Shown here: piece by piece, positions 29,132 through 40,329 of the stretch
Numbering within the stretch: the stretch's first letter is position 1
Layout: the number at the start of each line of letters is the position of its first letter
NCBI RefSeq assembly: GCF_022605725.1
Contig: NC_065556.1
Location: 3,472,001-3,536,000, forward strand
Direction of reading: 5' to 3'
DNA: 64,000 nt
Source: Anthonomus grandis grandis
Lineage: Eukaryota; Arthropoda; Insecta; Coleoptera; Curculionidae
Notes under the pieces: model-generated
The model's database searches: none
Told to the model about the DNA's origin: nothing
The model's input: only the letters and a program-made list of their open reading frames with translations
Translations under genes and position numbers: made by a program

Positions 29132-31577
29132 CCCTTTCACGACGGCAGGTAAAAGTCGGTTTCGTGCCACACAGACGGGAGTTTTTACAGTGGCATATGG
29201 GCGGCTGACGAATATATTTATCACTTGTAAAAAATGGGTTTTTATTACAAAAATTACGTAAAAAGCTGACAATAAATTTCACTTATGATTTTATTTATTC
29301 CACAAATCAAAAGATATATTGACAGACTGAAACTTAAACTCTATACAAAAGAAAGAATAAAAATAAATTTAAAAAAATAATATTCTAAAAGTCGACTTGC
29401 TCGTGGTATATTTGGAAACATGGCGTAACACACAGTCCGACTCCACAATTTTTGCACATATATTTTGACTCCTTTCTCTTCTTAGGCCCTTTTGTTGTGT
29501 GAGAGCATACCCAACATCTTCTGAGTTGTAGTTTGCTATTTTTTCGAGAGACTTCCGCGGGAAAATGTTTTTCCGACAGCCTTGCAAGTCTAGTACAATG
29601 CGAAGCTCCAGGTTTAGGGGTATAATTTGTTGGATACCTATAAATAATAACAAATATTAATCCGTCAGAAAAAAAAAACATTCTTACTTTTGAAATATCT
29701 CTTGGATAACTTGTAGATGAAATTAAGGAAATGATGTGTGGTTGGGGTTTTAAGTCTTCCATAAAGCGTGAGCATTCAGCATAGAAATATCTAATATGTG
29801 GAAAAATAATTTTTTATACCACTTAATGGTTTTTCTAGTACAATCCACACTGCTAATCATGTCAGCTATATATGGCTCCCATGTTTTCGTTATATGCAAG
29901 TACACATTATGGTTTCTGCTTATTTTTCTTGGTAATCCTGTCTATTTTCGGAAGAATAATCATTTTATTCTCATGAAAGGTTGTGAGCATCTGTACGTCA
30001 CGACGATCTTTCCACTTCAGAGATAAAATATGGTTACTGCTCCTCCATTCAGTTTCTCCTTTTTTTTAACTTTTTTTCAAATATCGGCATGTGCTTTCTG
30101 TTGGCAACAACTATTCCACAACTATTAGTTTTATGCTCAAACAAATAGCTTGCCAAATATGGACTGGTGTAATAATTGTCACTGTAAAATGAATGTCCTT
30201 TGTTGAGATAGGGCTCTAGAAGTTTTACAACTACATTTCCAGACAAACCTAGACCTGTATCAATATCTGCATTTTTATTTTCCTCTTTGCCAACGTATAC
30301 GATGAAATTCAAAACATACCCAGTTTCACAGTCGCACAAAACGTATAATTTTATTCGAAATTGATACCTTTTGGATTTTATATATTGTTTGAATACCAGC
30401 CGACCTTTGAACAAAACCATGCTTTCATCTATTACGATGTTTTCGAAGGGGTAAAACTGGCTTCGAAATTTGTTTTGAAACAGATTCACAATGGATTCGA
30501 TCTTGTATAGTCGATTACCTTCCACTGCTGCTTCGTTGTTGCTAAAATGCAAGTATCTCAATATTTGCACATATCGATCACGAGACATCGCTTGCCGGAA
30601 GAATGGAGTTCCAATCAAATCATCTGTAGACCAGTAGTCTTTCAGGTCCAACTTTTTTACATGTGGCATCAGCATTGTAAGTGCTATAAAAACGTAGAAC
30701 TCTTTTAAGTCAATATTGTTCCATTTCTTAGCATTTTGTTTTTGTGCGAAAAGATTGGTTTCTTCAACAATAGCATTGGCTATTTTTTCGGAGAAAAAGT
30801 TCAGAAAATACTCCACCTCTCGATTTTCGTTCGATAAGCTTTCGTTTTGGAGGCCACTATGAGTGCTGTCAAACTGGTGAACTGTGGGAACGAATTCATT
30901 TGAATCCCACTGTATAACAAAATCTTGTACATTTTGGAAAGTATCAGGGGTGTCTAAATTGGTATCAGTGTTCTGTTCTGGGATACTCTGGTTTTCCAAA
31001 TCATTCTTATCTTCTCCGGAGCTAAAAATCGCCTCACTGTCACTCTCAGATTCAGGAACGTATTCACTTCCACTGTCTTTAAATGATTCATCCTCGCTTG
31101 CATATAAGTCACTTTCACTCATCTCATCTAGAATATTATTCACTTCTGACTCAGTAAGCCCACAATATGATTCATCATACTTTTTTTTTGCCCTTTCAGA
31201 GCTCCTTGACGGACCCGCGTGGTCTTTAGCAGCCATTATAAATCAGACTGGTGCGTAACTCCAGTAACTCGGCGTAATTGGCACTAAATGACTCGAAATA
31301 TCACACATTGGGTTGATGTATCACCTGATTTTGCCACGTTGCCGGATGCCTTCAATAATCGGCAGCGCCGAAAATTTTCAGCAGTCGCCTATGTGACAAA
31401 CCAAAACAAACGAAACGGTTCGGCAGTCGCTTGTACGGCAAGAAAAACTTTCATCAACGCCCTGACCGAGTCGGCAGCCGTTCAGAAATTGATCTAACAC
31501 CTGACGAATATATTCGGCACTCGTCTGTGTGCCAAAAAATCTAGTGACTAATATATCCGTCAGCCGTACTGAAAGGG
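29132..31577 (-). mobile_element. piggyBac B nested in piggyBac A
   Basis: The ends are CCCTTTCACGACGGCAGG on the left and the inverse of CCCTTTCAGTACGGCTGAC on the right. TTAA is intact on the left (29128-29131); on the right it is decayed (CTA on the coding strand). Subterminal copies of a GGCAGTCG/GCACACAGACG-type motif lie at 31350-31560. Length is 2,446 bp. It interrupts the piggyBac A core between LLTL and NMRFQ. Confidence 0.9.
29385..31236 (-). pseudogene. piggyBac B transposase, one major frame then shifts
   Basis: A 395-codon open frame starts MAAKDHAGPSRSSERAKKKY at 31236. An acidic, Ser-rich N-terminus is followed by the piggyBac core: KDYWSTDDLIGTPFFRQAMS, NIVIDESMVLFKGRLVFKQY (first D) and GHSFYSDNYYTSPYLASYLF (second D). 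After a shift near 30060 the homology runs on as LKKGETEWRSS, SLKWKDRRDVQMLTTFH and, with stops, CTRKTIKWYKKLFFH. The GAVDKAD-type site of the third D reads GAIY and is frameshifted. The Cys-rich C-terminus (RRCWVCSHTTKGPKKRKESK, CGVGLCVTPCFQIYHEQVDF) is well kept. Otherwise the copy is quite fresh. Confidence 0.88.
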
Positions 31578-33143
31578 TAGTAAAGTCAGAAGAGGGCGTA
31601 TGCGAAAAGGGCGATCTTGCGAGTTAGGCAAATTGTCATTATTATTAAAATGATATATTGTAAGAGTAGCAAGAATCTATCTCTAGTTATTTTTGATGCA
31701 ATATATTTATTATGATATAGAGGATGTTTAGCCCAATAAAGGTTAATGGTTGGAATTCTAACTAACCCCATGCAGATTAAAATTCCAAAGAATTTGTACA
31801 TCTCTTCCTCATCTGTATCTATCCAAGTTTGAGACGAGACTTATTACGGCTTGTTGGACTTATCTGTTGTAAAGCATACCTGTTTGTTTCAGGTACTATT
31901 AAACCGATCACATCCTTATCTATAAATAGTTAAAATGTAGCTAAGGGACTACTGCAGTCTTGAGAAGCTACATTAATACTTTGTGGAAAAGTGTACTCAT
32001 TCATATTCAGTGCATTATTCATGTCCATTAGTATCCATACGTCTGTTTGAAGATTTTCTGCGTAAGTAAAGGCGCTAATTACTTGTAAATGTCCATAAAT
32101 ATAGTATTTTTTATTTGATTTATACAGTCTGATTTAAATAAATTACCTAGAAATTCATTAGCCTTTCTTATATGATCATCCTCGCTATTTCCCTCATACA
32201 AAGAGTCATTGCCATCATGTGCGTTGGTAATAGAGGACACTGAATCATCATCTGAAGAGCTAGAGTGGGACGTAGGATCGTAATCAGGATCTGAACTTGA
32301 ATGAGTTCCAGCAAATGGATCTTCTTGTTCACTTTCAATATCTTCATGTTCACTTGAACTGTATCTGCCTTGCAAATTACCCAAAGCATTTAAAGCAGAT
32401 GTATCTCAATAGAACTAGCTAGATCTTGGTGCTTCGTTGAGGCTAAGGAGTTTGATTCCACTGTCTGCTATACAAATCAATTACCAAAATTTATATTAAA
32501 GGTATCTAACATATTTACACATTTATAAAATTTACCTGCAATTCAGTACACGATTCAGCTAATTCGACCGCAGCAGGCGAATTAGATATCACTTGAGGTA
32601 TATCTTTAGATTTTTCTGAGCTTGAAGTTGCCTCTAGCTTAAACGAATTCTATATTGAAAAATTTTGCAAATATTTATAGGTTATGGGAAAAAATAAAAT
32701 GCTAAAACTTGCCTTTAATCTGGTATCTGGAACATATACATCATCATTATTTGTTGAATAATCACCACTGACATTTTGTTTTAATAAATCAAATATTTTT
32801 TGAACTCGTGAAGTCATTACTAACAGAAGTTACTAACAGATATTACGAAGTCAATACTGCACAAACCGTGTAAACAAGTTTTACCAGTCACATATATCTG
32901 GTACCGCCAGGGATAAAACTATTTTTGTTCAGTGCGTTACCGGTCAATTGTGTCTGGTAAATACTACACATCCTAAAAACGTTATACTCGTCGTGAGCAT
33001 CAAGAAGCTATTCGTAACACCGATATCAGACAAACGGTTCAAAAAATACAGCTTCCGTCGGAATGGAATAGATGGCAGGATGATTATCGTCAGAACATAA
33101 ACAAGACTACCAGACACATATGACTGGTATCGCAGCGAACGTG

Positions 33144-34094
33144 TTAATTCTTCTAAACTTTCAGGTTTATCAAAATAAACTTTAGATTTTAACCCCATAG
33201 ATAAAAATCCAATGGTGTTAAATCTGGCGACCTTGCTGGCCATTCAATAAAACCGCCCCTTCCAATTCATCTATTTGGGAAAATGTTGGTAGGGTAATCT
33301 CGTACTGTTCGCGAATAGTGTGGGGGGGGGGGGGGCGCCATCCTTTTGGAACCATATGAAATCTGCCGGTATAAATTGGTTTTCACCATTTGGATAAAGT
33401 GCAATTAAACTAGGTACTATCTGATTTTGAACCAACTCTAAATATTTTTCAGAGGTAATAAATTAAAATAGGGACCCACAATTGACGTGCCCACAATTCC
33501 TGCCCATACGTTTAACTTCTTGGGAAATTGTGTGTGATTTTCCATAGTCCAATGTGGATTTTCTGGTGCCCAATAACAAAAATTTTGCCTATTTACAGAA
33601 TCATTAAAAAAAAACTTGTCTTGTCAGAAAAAACAATTTTACTTAAAAATTGTGGGTTTGCATTACCTACATTTATTCATTTTATTTTGTAAAACTCTAT
33701 TCGGCGGATGTGATCATTTTCAATAAGCTCCTGAATTAAATGAATTTTATATGGACGCCATTTATTCCTATGCAAATATTTTAGAACATGATTTACTAAC
33801 CGACTGATCTGCAGCAACTTATCGAGTTGGTTTATGTGGATTTTCTTGTAAATCGAGCAAAACATCTAATTGTCTGTTTTCTGAAAGCGTGGGACCGTTC
33901 AGGTCATATTTGTCTCTAACATGACCAAAATCCCTAAACTTTTTTTCAATTTTGCTTACTACCGAACGTGTAATAGGCCTCGCCGGGTACTTATTATTAA
34001 ACAGATCGCAAATTTCGGCCTGTGTTCAAGTCTTGTCTCCATATCTTACGATCATCAAAATTTGAATTCTTTGTTTTTCAGTTAAACGCGCCAT
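33144..34094 (-). pseudogene. mariner-3 DD41D transposase (main part)
   Basis: It begins MARLTEKQRIQILMIVRYGD at 34094 and continues LFNNKYPARPITRSVVSKIE (helix-turn-helix) with stops. It then reaches HWTMENHTQFPKKLNVWAGI, WFQKDGAPP (second D), IGRGGFIEWPARSPDLTPLD (third D) and KSKVYFDKPESLEEL. There piggyBac A interrupts it at TTAA. The last codons (KNRIRAEI) continue at 24536 and below, so removing piggyBac A and one TTAA closes the frame perfectly. A 14-C run on the coding strand adds about three prolines after DGAP; without them the D-D spacing is 41. Confidence 0.82.
33322..33335. repeat. poly-G tract (14 G) in mariner 3
   Basis: On the coding strand this is a C run that lengthens the proline pair after the catalytic DGAP motif to about five prolines. 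Confidence 0.9.
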
Positions 34095-34558
34095 AGTTTT
34101 AAACTTTGCAACCGCACTTGACACTTGGTGACATTTACGTAAAGTAATACATACTGTTTCCATGTGAATGATGACAACGTCAAATATACCTAAAAAACTA
34201 TGAAAAAACATGTTTGAATATGTTCAAATGACAACAGTAGCAAATTTATTAATAATGTTAGGTATAAGACATGGTATACAAAATATACTTAAAATTCTAT
34301 GCAGAATTCAAAAATGGAATAAAAAAATAGGTGTTTTCAACTAAAATACTACTAAAATAGCGCCTATATCGAGTAGAAAAAAACTAATGTGACATGGTTA
34401 AAAGGTTGACAAAAATCTATGCAAACTAAAAATAATTTTACCTCTTGTTCCTCCTGCTGCTTTCAACTCACTTACTCACTTACAATCTGATCAAATTCAG
34501 TGAGAAATACATCTAGGTTGCCAACATGAAACCTCAGGACTCGAAATTTTTTCTGCAA

Positions 34559-34945
34559 CTACTTGTGTAGAAACACCTTTTTTGAATAAGTCATATACAA
34601 AGATTCCATGATTTGCTTTACAGTAGTTTTTGCTTTAAGGATTTCCAAGATGTTATCTGCTACACATTGTATAATAATTGTTCTTGCCTTGACATCACTT
34701 TTGGCAAACGTGAGAGAATTTTCTGTTAGGACATTTAGCTCTCTTGGTTGTTCCTGGAGTAATTTGATTCTAAATTCCCAATTTGAAAAGGAATTACCAG
34801 TCAGAGTCAGAGGGCTTAACCTAAAATAATTGCTGCTGCTGTGTTTCTGGCATTTTCCTACTGCTTGTTCCTGCTTTCTAGTTGCCAAATTGCATTCCCA
34901 AATTTCCAGGTTCCACAACCACAACAAAATGTTCACCTTTCGCAC
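34559..34945 (-). pseudogene. Ty1/Copia gag fragment
   Basis: The frame contains LTGNSFSNWEFRIKLLQEQP, DVKARTIIIQCVADNILEIL and MESLYMTYSKKVFLHK. This is the pattern L-x-G-x-N-Y-x-x-W...ML/LL...A..W..L of the UBN2-type gag of Copia retrotransposons. The frame has a stop after about 125 codons; no zinc knuckle, protease, integrase or LTR is recognised nearby. It is an isolated piece of a capsid protein. Confidence 0.7.
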
Positions 34946-35035
34946 AACCTGCCTAATTAATTTCTGGGCCCATAACCTATGATATATGCTAATTATTAGA
35001 CAGGCCGATTGTGAATAAACTGGTATTTATTGATA

Positions 35036-35317
35036 TACCAGGTGGCGCAAAAGTAATTTCATAATTTAAACCGACAGCCATTTTGTTATAAATTGAAAAA
35101 AAAAGAGCTCTGTTGTCAAAATAAGTTTATTTGAAAGTATAAGATTGATGACATTAATTGGAACAAATTATATCGCTCAAATGGCCACCTTCCGAGTTGT
35201 TGCATAATTGCGCTCGTTTTACGGCATTTTCAATTGTGGCTCGCAAAACATCTGGCTCCAAATTAGCGATCTCTTCTTCAATGTTATCTTTTAAGGCTTT
35301 TAACACGTAAAGTGCCA
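35036..35317 (-). pseudogene. mariner-type transposase C-terminal end with terminal repeat
   Basis: The terminus TACCAGGTGGCGCAAAAGTA starts at about 35036 after TA. On the minus strand a frame from about 35317 reads MALYVLKALKDNIEEEIANL, PDVLRATIENAVKRAQLCNN and SEGGHLSDIICSN, the typical last 55-60 residues of a mariner transposase. The catalytic domain and the other end are missing. Confidence 0.75.
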
Positions 35318-35764
35318 TGGTGCACATAGGGGAATTGTGCCTGACATGGCATACTTTTTGGTTGACGGAGTTAATTTTGGAAAATTAAAATATATTGTTG
35401 AAAAAAAAACAAGTTAGCTTTTATTTTATATTAGATTCTTTGCCTATAGCCAGCTAAAATGTCTTTAATTCAAATAGATATTTTTTTCTAGATATTTAAA
35501 AAAATGTGCTGCTATGCCATCTCACACCAACAGCTTAGGGTAAGATGGCATACTACTATGTCATCTCACCCTAGCCAATATAAATGAAAATCCTTAAAAA
35601 TTATAAAACCTAATTCTTTATTGGTAATATTATTTATACCCGTGTAATGAAAAATAAACCTATATCGTGTAAAATACAGGCAAAAAAAGACCAAATGCAA
35701 TTTTTTTAAAAGCGAAAACTTAACTACAAAACACAAAATACTTTTATGATATAAAACGGTATCT

Positions 35765-37030
35765 TCATATTTTATTTGCATAGATCGCATATAAATATTT
35801 TACCCTTCTGCTAACTCCAGCGCATTCAGAATGGCACCACCTTGCACATTGCTGACAGCGAATCCAGTCTTCGTTGGAGCGTGACAGCGAATATAATTCA
35901 TTGCAATAAAGGCACGCAACGTCATATTCGTCGTCAGCAGCGACTTGAAAATTTTCAGGTTCTTCATCACTTTCATCAATGACAGGTAATTTTCTTTTTG
36001 CTGCTCTAGCCGATTTTCTCAAGATTGCTGCTTCTTTTTCGATAATCGCTGCTTTGGCAAGTTCAATTTTAGGTGTTGTATTAAGCACGCCATATTTTCC
36101 TCCCTTTCTCGGCTTTCTACTTTTTAATATCGAAGGAGCAACGGGAAGTGGAGAAATATCTTTTATTGACATTTTTGCGGGTTTCTGTGTTGAGGTTCCT
36201 GCAGCGTGTGTAATGTCAGCTCCAGAAATTTGAGGATTTTCTGTGTGTATTATCTTCTGTATTTCCTTGTTCATTGTCTGGAATATTTGTGACGTCTGCT
36301 GGTTGAAACATCCAGTGTGGAAAAATGTCTTTATTGAACGGATATATGCCAGTCTTACTGAATGCATTAACAGCATTTCCTATAGTGGCGGCCTTGTTGT
36401 AGGCTTCTCTTAGTATACCACCGATTTGAAAATGGGTAACCATTCTTCCCGGATGAGATTTAAGCCAACGGGATAATTCTTGGTTATAATATGTTGTAAG
36501 TGATCCAAAAAAAAACACACGTCTAACGGCTGTACCCGGTGGGTGCAGTGAGGTGGAAAGCAAAATACGATGATGCCGTTTTCTTTGGCATATGTTAGAG
36601 CCGCATAATTTTTGTGGCTGCTATGTCCATCTAACAGGAGAAGAATTTTATTTGTAGGAGATGGTCTGGCATATTTGACAAAGTGTTTTAAATATTTTAG
36701 GAAACTTTCTCCAGTCATCCAACCACTTTCCTGTGCTAAACCTAAAGCTTCCTGTGGACCGTGGTCCATCAACTCATTCTTCATGTTTTTTCTAGGAAAG
36801 AGTAACACAAGTGGAATGTAAGTCCCAACAGCATTAAAGCAGCATGCAATTGTGAGATGCTGACCTTGTTCTGCGCTTGTCAGTATGCCCACCTGCTTTC
36901 TGTCTTTTGTAGCAAAAATTTTAATACTTCTTGAAGGAACTGTCGACAACCCAGATTCATCCATATTGTAAATATTTTCAGAAGAAAATTTATATTCCTC
37001 CAATATTTTCTCAAGATAATCAAAGTTATT
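35765..37030 (-). pseudogene. pogo-like transposase with C-terminal PHD-like finger
   Basis: From about 37030 the frame reads YLEKILEEYKFSSENIYNMD (first D), then ACCFNAVGTYIPLVLLFPRK, ILLLLDGHSSHKN (second D) and THRVQPLDVCFF (third D). After frameshifts GSLTTYYNQELSRWLKSHPG and GIYPFNKDIFPHWMF follow, then a basic linker (SILKSRKPRKGGKYGVLNTT). The C-terminus has CLYCNELYSLSRSNEDWIRC and QQCARWCHSECAGV, a PHD-like zinc finger. The first third of the gene (helix-turn-helix) is missing. All three catalytic aspartates are present and at least two frameshifts separate the blocks. Confidence 0.82.
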
Positions 37031-37650
37031 TGTTATTGTTATTTGGAGGGATCAGTACACCCTGACTCCCTGCCACATTTATTTACAGTAATTTTATAAA
37101 AAGAAAAATTATGTACGAACAAAATATATATATATATATTATTACACTGTATCTATCTTAAATGAACTCCTAGGTGTTCATAACACACCTGTGTGCGCTG
37201 TTGTTTCAAAAAAAAGTTGGTTCTATTTTCCGAATTATAATAAACTTGCTTAAAACTATTGTGATAAATCCTGCTCTCGATTTTATATTTTTTGTCCTAG
37301 TTTTAAATGAAATATTTTTGTCCTTTTAGTCCTAAACACCTACGTCTCTCAAAAATTGCATAACACTTATTATTACTTATTATATACAAGTATAAAAACT
37401 AACTATCCTACATTAGTAAACAGTGGCAAAATCTTGGTAATGGTTATGAACATACTTATTGCATTCCTTGCTAAATTTTGATTTATTTTTTAATTTTTTT
37501 AATGTGCAAGGCAGAAGATTATAGGTTTTTGGTGCTAAGTATACAAAGAATTTTAAATTTATATTTTTTAAACTGCTAGGAATGTATAAATCACCTCTAG
37601 CCCTTGATCTTGTATTATGGATATGATTTATATGGTTTCTTATGTGAGTT
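37031..37650. other. AT-rich interval between pogo-like and P-like remnants
   Basis: It contains a short (AT)n run near 37126-37138 and no recognisable coding sequence. Confidence 0.5.
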
Positions 37651-39780
37651 TTAAAATGAATATATGTACATATTGTTGTAGGTAGTTAAGATTATATTTG
37701 ACAAATGTGAAACAAACTCTTCAGTCCAGAGCTTACCTTCATTATTGCTTTTTTTCCACTCTATGTGTTCCTTTCGTAATTTATTTGCTAAGTAGAGCCC
37801 CTTTTCTACTTGTAGTTGATATAATCTTGTAATATATTCCCATTTTATTTCTTTTAGAATTCTGATGCCTGTTTTATCTATTTGGTATAAAGCTTCTTTA
37901 ATCAGGTTGGCTTTTTCATCGCCATTTAACCCAATAATGAAAAAATACCCAATAGGTATTTTAATATGGTAATTTACCCCAACCACCATCAGAACTAAAG
38001 CTTGTGATGCTTCTTCCTGGTCATCATTAGACATACTAGCTCCTATATCAACATAACCCCCAATTTCTTCGAGTATGTAAAGAGATTTCTTTTTTATAGA
38101 CATCTCATCCATTATTAAGCACCCTAATAGAGGAACACAATTTTATGATTGAAATGAGTTTGATGCAATTTTTAAAGCGATAAGGGAAGGTTGCGTAAAT
38201 CCTGGGGTACAATCCACCTTTGCTGACCAAGATCTAATTGTGGAAGGTGCTGGCAAAACCAAGTCAAAAGTTTTTCTTACATAATTATATGCTTTAGAAC
38301 TGTAAAACTGGAGAGTCATAGCAAAACTTCTTAACACCTCAGGGTACTTTGTTCTAGTAACTTTTTTTTTTCTTATTCTTTGTAGAACTATTTTCAATAA
38401 TTTCTTTTCATCAATTGAAGTGACACACTTGAAAATGTTGATTCCAAGACCTCAATGGCATTATTTGTTAATGAAAATTTATTTTTTTAAATGCAGACAA
38501 CTTGTTTAAGAGACTTGATGGCCAGCTTGCATCTTTTATTTGTTCTTCTAACGACTTGATATCTTGCTTTTAAAGTCTTTATATTTTTCCTTAAGACTAT
38601 TATTTCCTTTTTGTCATGTTCTGGAGTTAAACTGAAAAATTGTAAATGTATCCATTAATATTAGTATCAAGTGTACAATTTATCTTAATCAACATTTTGA
38701 TCCACCCACTGTAATTTTCTTGCTTTTAGTAATTTTCATCTCATTCTGAATTTTATTCCAAAACAAGCAGAGTAGATAGTTGGTAGCCGAGTTTTTTCCA
38801 AGTTATTAGTCAAACAGCAGACTAACAACTTTTTGACATATAAAACCGACCTATGTTTTTTATGAATGTTTTTCTGATTATAATGACATACCAGTCCTTA
38901 TATCTTAATCCACAAGACTAGATATATTAGAAATATATAAACTAAAGATGCTTAAGGCATATTGCTTTTTTTAAAGATGCTAAACTTGCTAAATACCATC
39001 TTAATGATAAAAGTTATTACAACAACTTAACAAACAACATTATTTACGTCAATGTCAGTTAGAGCACCCAAAAATTAAGGTCCATAATTTTTCCAATAAA
39101 TCACAAACAGATGGATGAAGAAAATATAAAGTGTGTTGCATTTTAATAGATATAAGACTTTTAAGTCAAAAACTTGTCATTTGTTTCACCGAATACTTGG
39201 AAAAAAATTTGGCAATCATTCATTCTGGTTTTTATTTTACCTTAATAACTTTAAAAATAAAAAAGTTGCAGAGAATTGAAATGTTATCAAGATAAATTAC
39301 TAAATAAAAAGTACTAAAAGAATCGGACACTGCACTTCTACAAGGGCTTTTTTCTAATATTGTTTTAATCTAATATTAAAAAGCAAATAAGCATTGTAAT
39401 AGTTTTTTTTTTAAATTAGTATTGTATAATTTATCTATTGGGTTTTCCTTCTGATTCACCACCTTTTTGTATTTCCAAGTGTACAGCATTTGTATCTGAA
39501 TCTGGCCAGTTTTTTTTTTGGATGTCTCAAAATTATCAACATAATATCTTTTCATAAATTCAGTGAAACAATCTTCAGTGTTTATGCGAGTTTTCATATT
39601 GATTAGATTTTTTGATGGAATGCTACCTATTTTCAGTATCCTCTTTTTCTTAATAGGTTTGTAATCATTTATTGAGAAATGATCAGAGCACACTTTCTGG
39701 TAAGCAAGATTACTGGTGGTGTCCTTTCTGCCAATTACTGTCTACCATTGGCTTCTAAGTTGCTCATCTTTTGGAAATCT
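37651..39780 (-). pseudogene. P-element/THAP9-like transposase remnant
   Basis: The 5' part (about 39780 to 39600) reads RFPKDEQLRSQW, IGRKDTTSN and VCSDHFSINDYKP, the C-terminal half of a THAP zinc finger. An exon near 38634-38400 has a coiled-coil-like stretch (DKKEIIVLRKNIKTLKARYQ) and SLTNNAIEVLESTFS. Next come KYPEVLRSFAMTLQFYSSKA and YNYVRKTFDLVLPAPSTIRS (38397-38143), then MDEMSIKKK and GGYVDIGASM with ALVLMVVGVNYHIKIPIGYF and GLNGDEKANLIKEAL (38112-37651). The order and motifs match P-element/THAP9 transposases. The C-terminal third is missing and frames are interrupted. Confidence 0.85.
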
Positions 39781-40067
39781 ATAGATACATTTATATAATA
39801 AATCATAAATGCAAGACAATATTTTTGCAATTAAAATTAAAAAGTGTGTCTACATATTTACTTTGGAAAAAACTGGATTATAGATATAAGTAATATTGTA
39901 CATAATTACATAAAGAATGAAAGAGGAAAAATGAAAGTCAGATGCTCGGTCAGATGTAATAGTAAACACAACAAACACTAAAAAAATATTTACGTTTTTT
40001 AAAAAAAATTGGTAGTAGCTGGATGATAATGGAAATGCGTAAGAAGGGATTTTTAAAGTGCATATGC

Positions 40068-40082
40068 ATTGGCAGTCCAGTA

Positions 40083-40145
<63 letters not shown>

Positions 40146-40160
40146 TATAAGTTCGTGCCG
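40068..40160. repeat. (TA)n tract inside a third copy of the dispersed repeat
   Basis: TTGGCAGTCCAG ends at 40080, about 60 bp of TA repeats follow, then TTTATTATAAGTTCGTGC. The flanks match the 57704-57765 repeat (GGCAGTCCAG...TTAAGTTCGTGC), so the TA tract has grown inside the repeat. Confidence 0.7.
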
Positions 40161-40329
40161 TAATGTCATAATGACGATGCAGCAGTAGTAGACTCTCGAT
40201 ATTTTTCGATAGTTCTCTCAGAAACCATCGATAATTATTATCGAGAGTTAAATATTTTTTATTATTTGTAATTTTTATAAGGAATAAAATATTCAATGAT
40301 TGAACCCATCTTTATTTATATAAATTTAT

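Larger units (their letters stand above)
25790..32817 (-). pseudogene. piggyBac A transposase, split by Tigger and piggyBac B
   Basis: The 5' exon starts at 32817 (MTSRVQKIFDLLKQNVSGDY). Exon 2 (from 32649) continues NSFKLEATSSSEKS, and later exons reach GNLQGRYSSSEHEDIESEQE (about 32384). The core starts YKFFGILICMGLVRIPTINL near 31800. It is interrupted by piggyBac B, then resumes at 29131 with NMRFQRILTPGKEVVVDESM (first D). YGDNFYSGVPLVKN holds the second D and CIIDYNRAKKGVDLSDQM the third. Tigger separates the Cys-rich C-terminus (NCVGCYKKLRATL, 26054 to 25790). Frameshifts occur near 28660, near 32410 and at the Tigger junction. The first intron is 63 nt with GCAAGT/ATATAG ends (GC-AG). 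Confidence 0.83.
24537..33143 (-). mobile_element. piggyBac A, 8.6 kb with three insertions
   Basis: TTAA target copies lie at 24533-24536 and 33144-33147. The inverted ends are CACGTTCACTGCGGTATCAG on the left and the inverse of CACGTTCGCTGCGATACCAG on the right. Motifs like CCAGACATATGTGTCTGG repeat near both ends. The element's own sequence is about 24537-24610, 25650-26054, 28317-29131 and 31578-33143. The rest is a LINE piece, a Tigger and piggyBac B. Confidence 0.92.
24330..34360 (-). mobile_element. third DD41D mariner, split by piggyBac A
   Basis: The left end TACAGGGTGGACCAAAAATG starts at 24330 after TA. The right inverted arm is recognisable around 34260-34345 (TATACCATGTCTTATACCTAA against the left TATACCATGTCCTATACCTAA) but then decays, so the right border is approximate. 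Only 24330-24536 and 33144 to about 34360 belong to it. The 8.6 kb between is piggyBac A and its own insertions. Confidence 0.82.
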
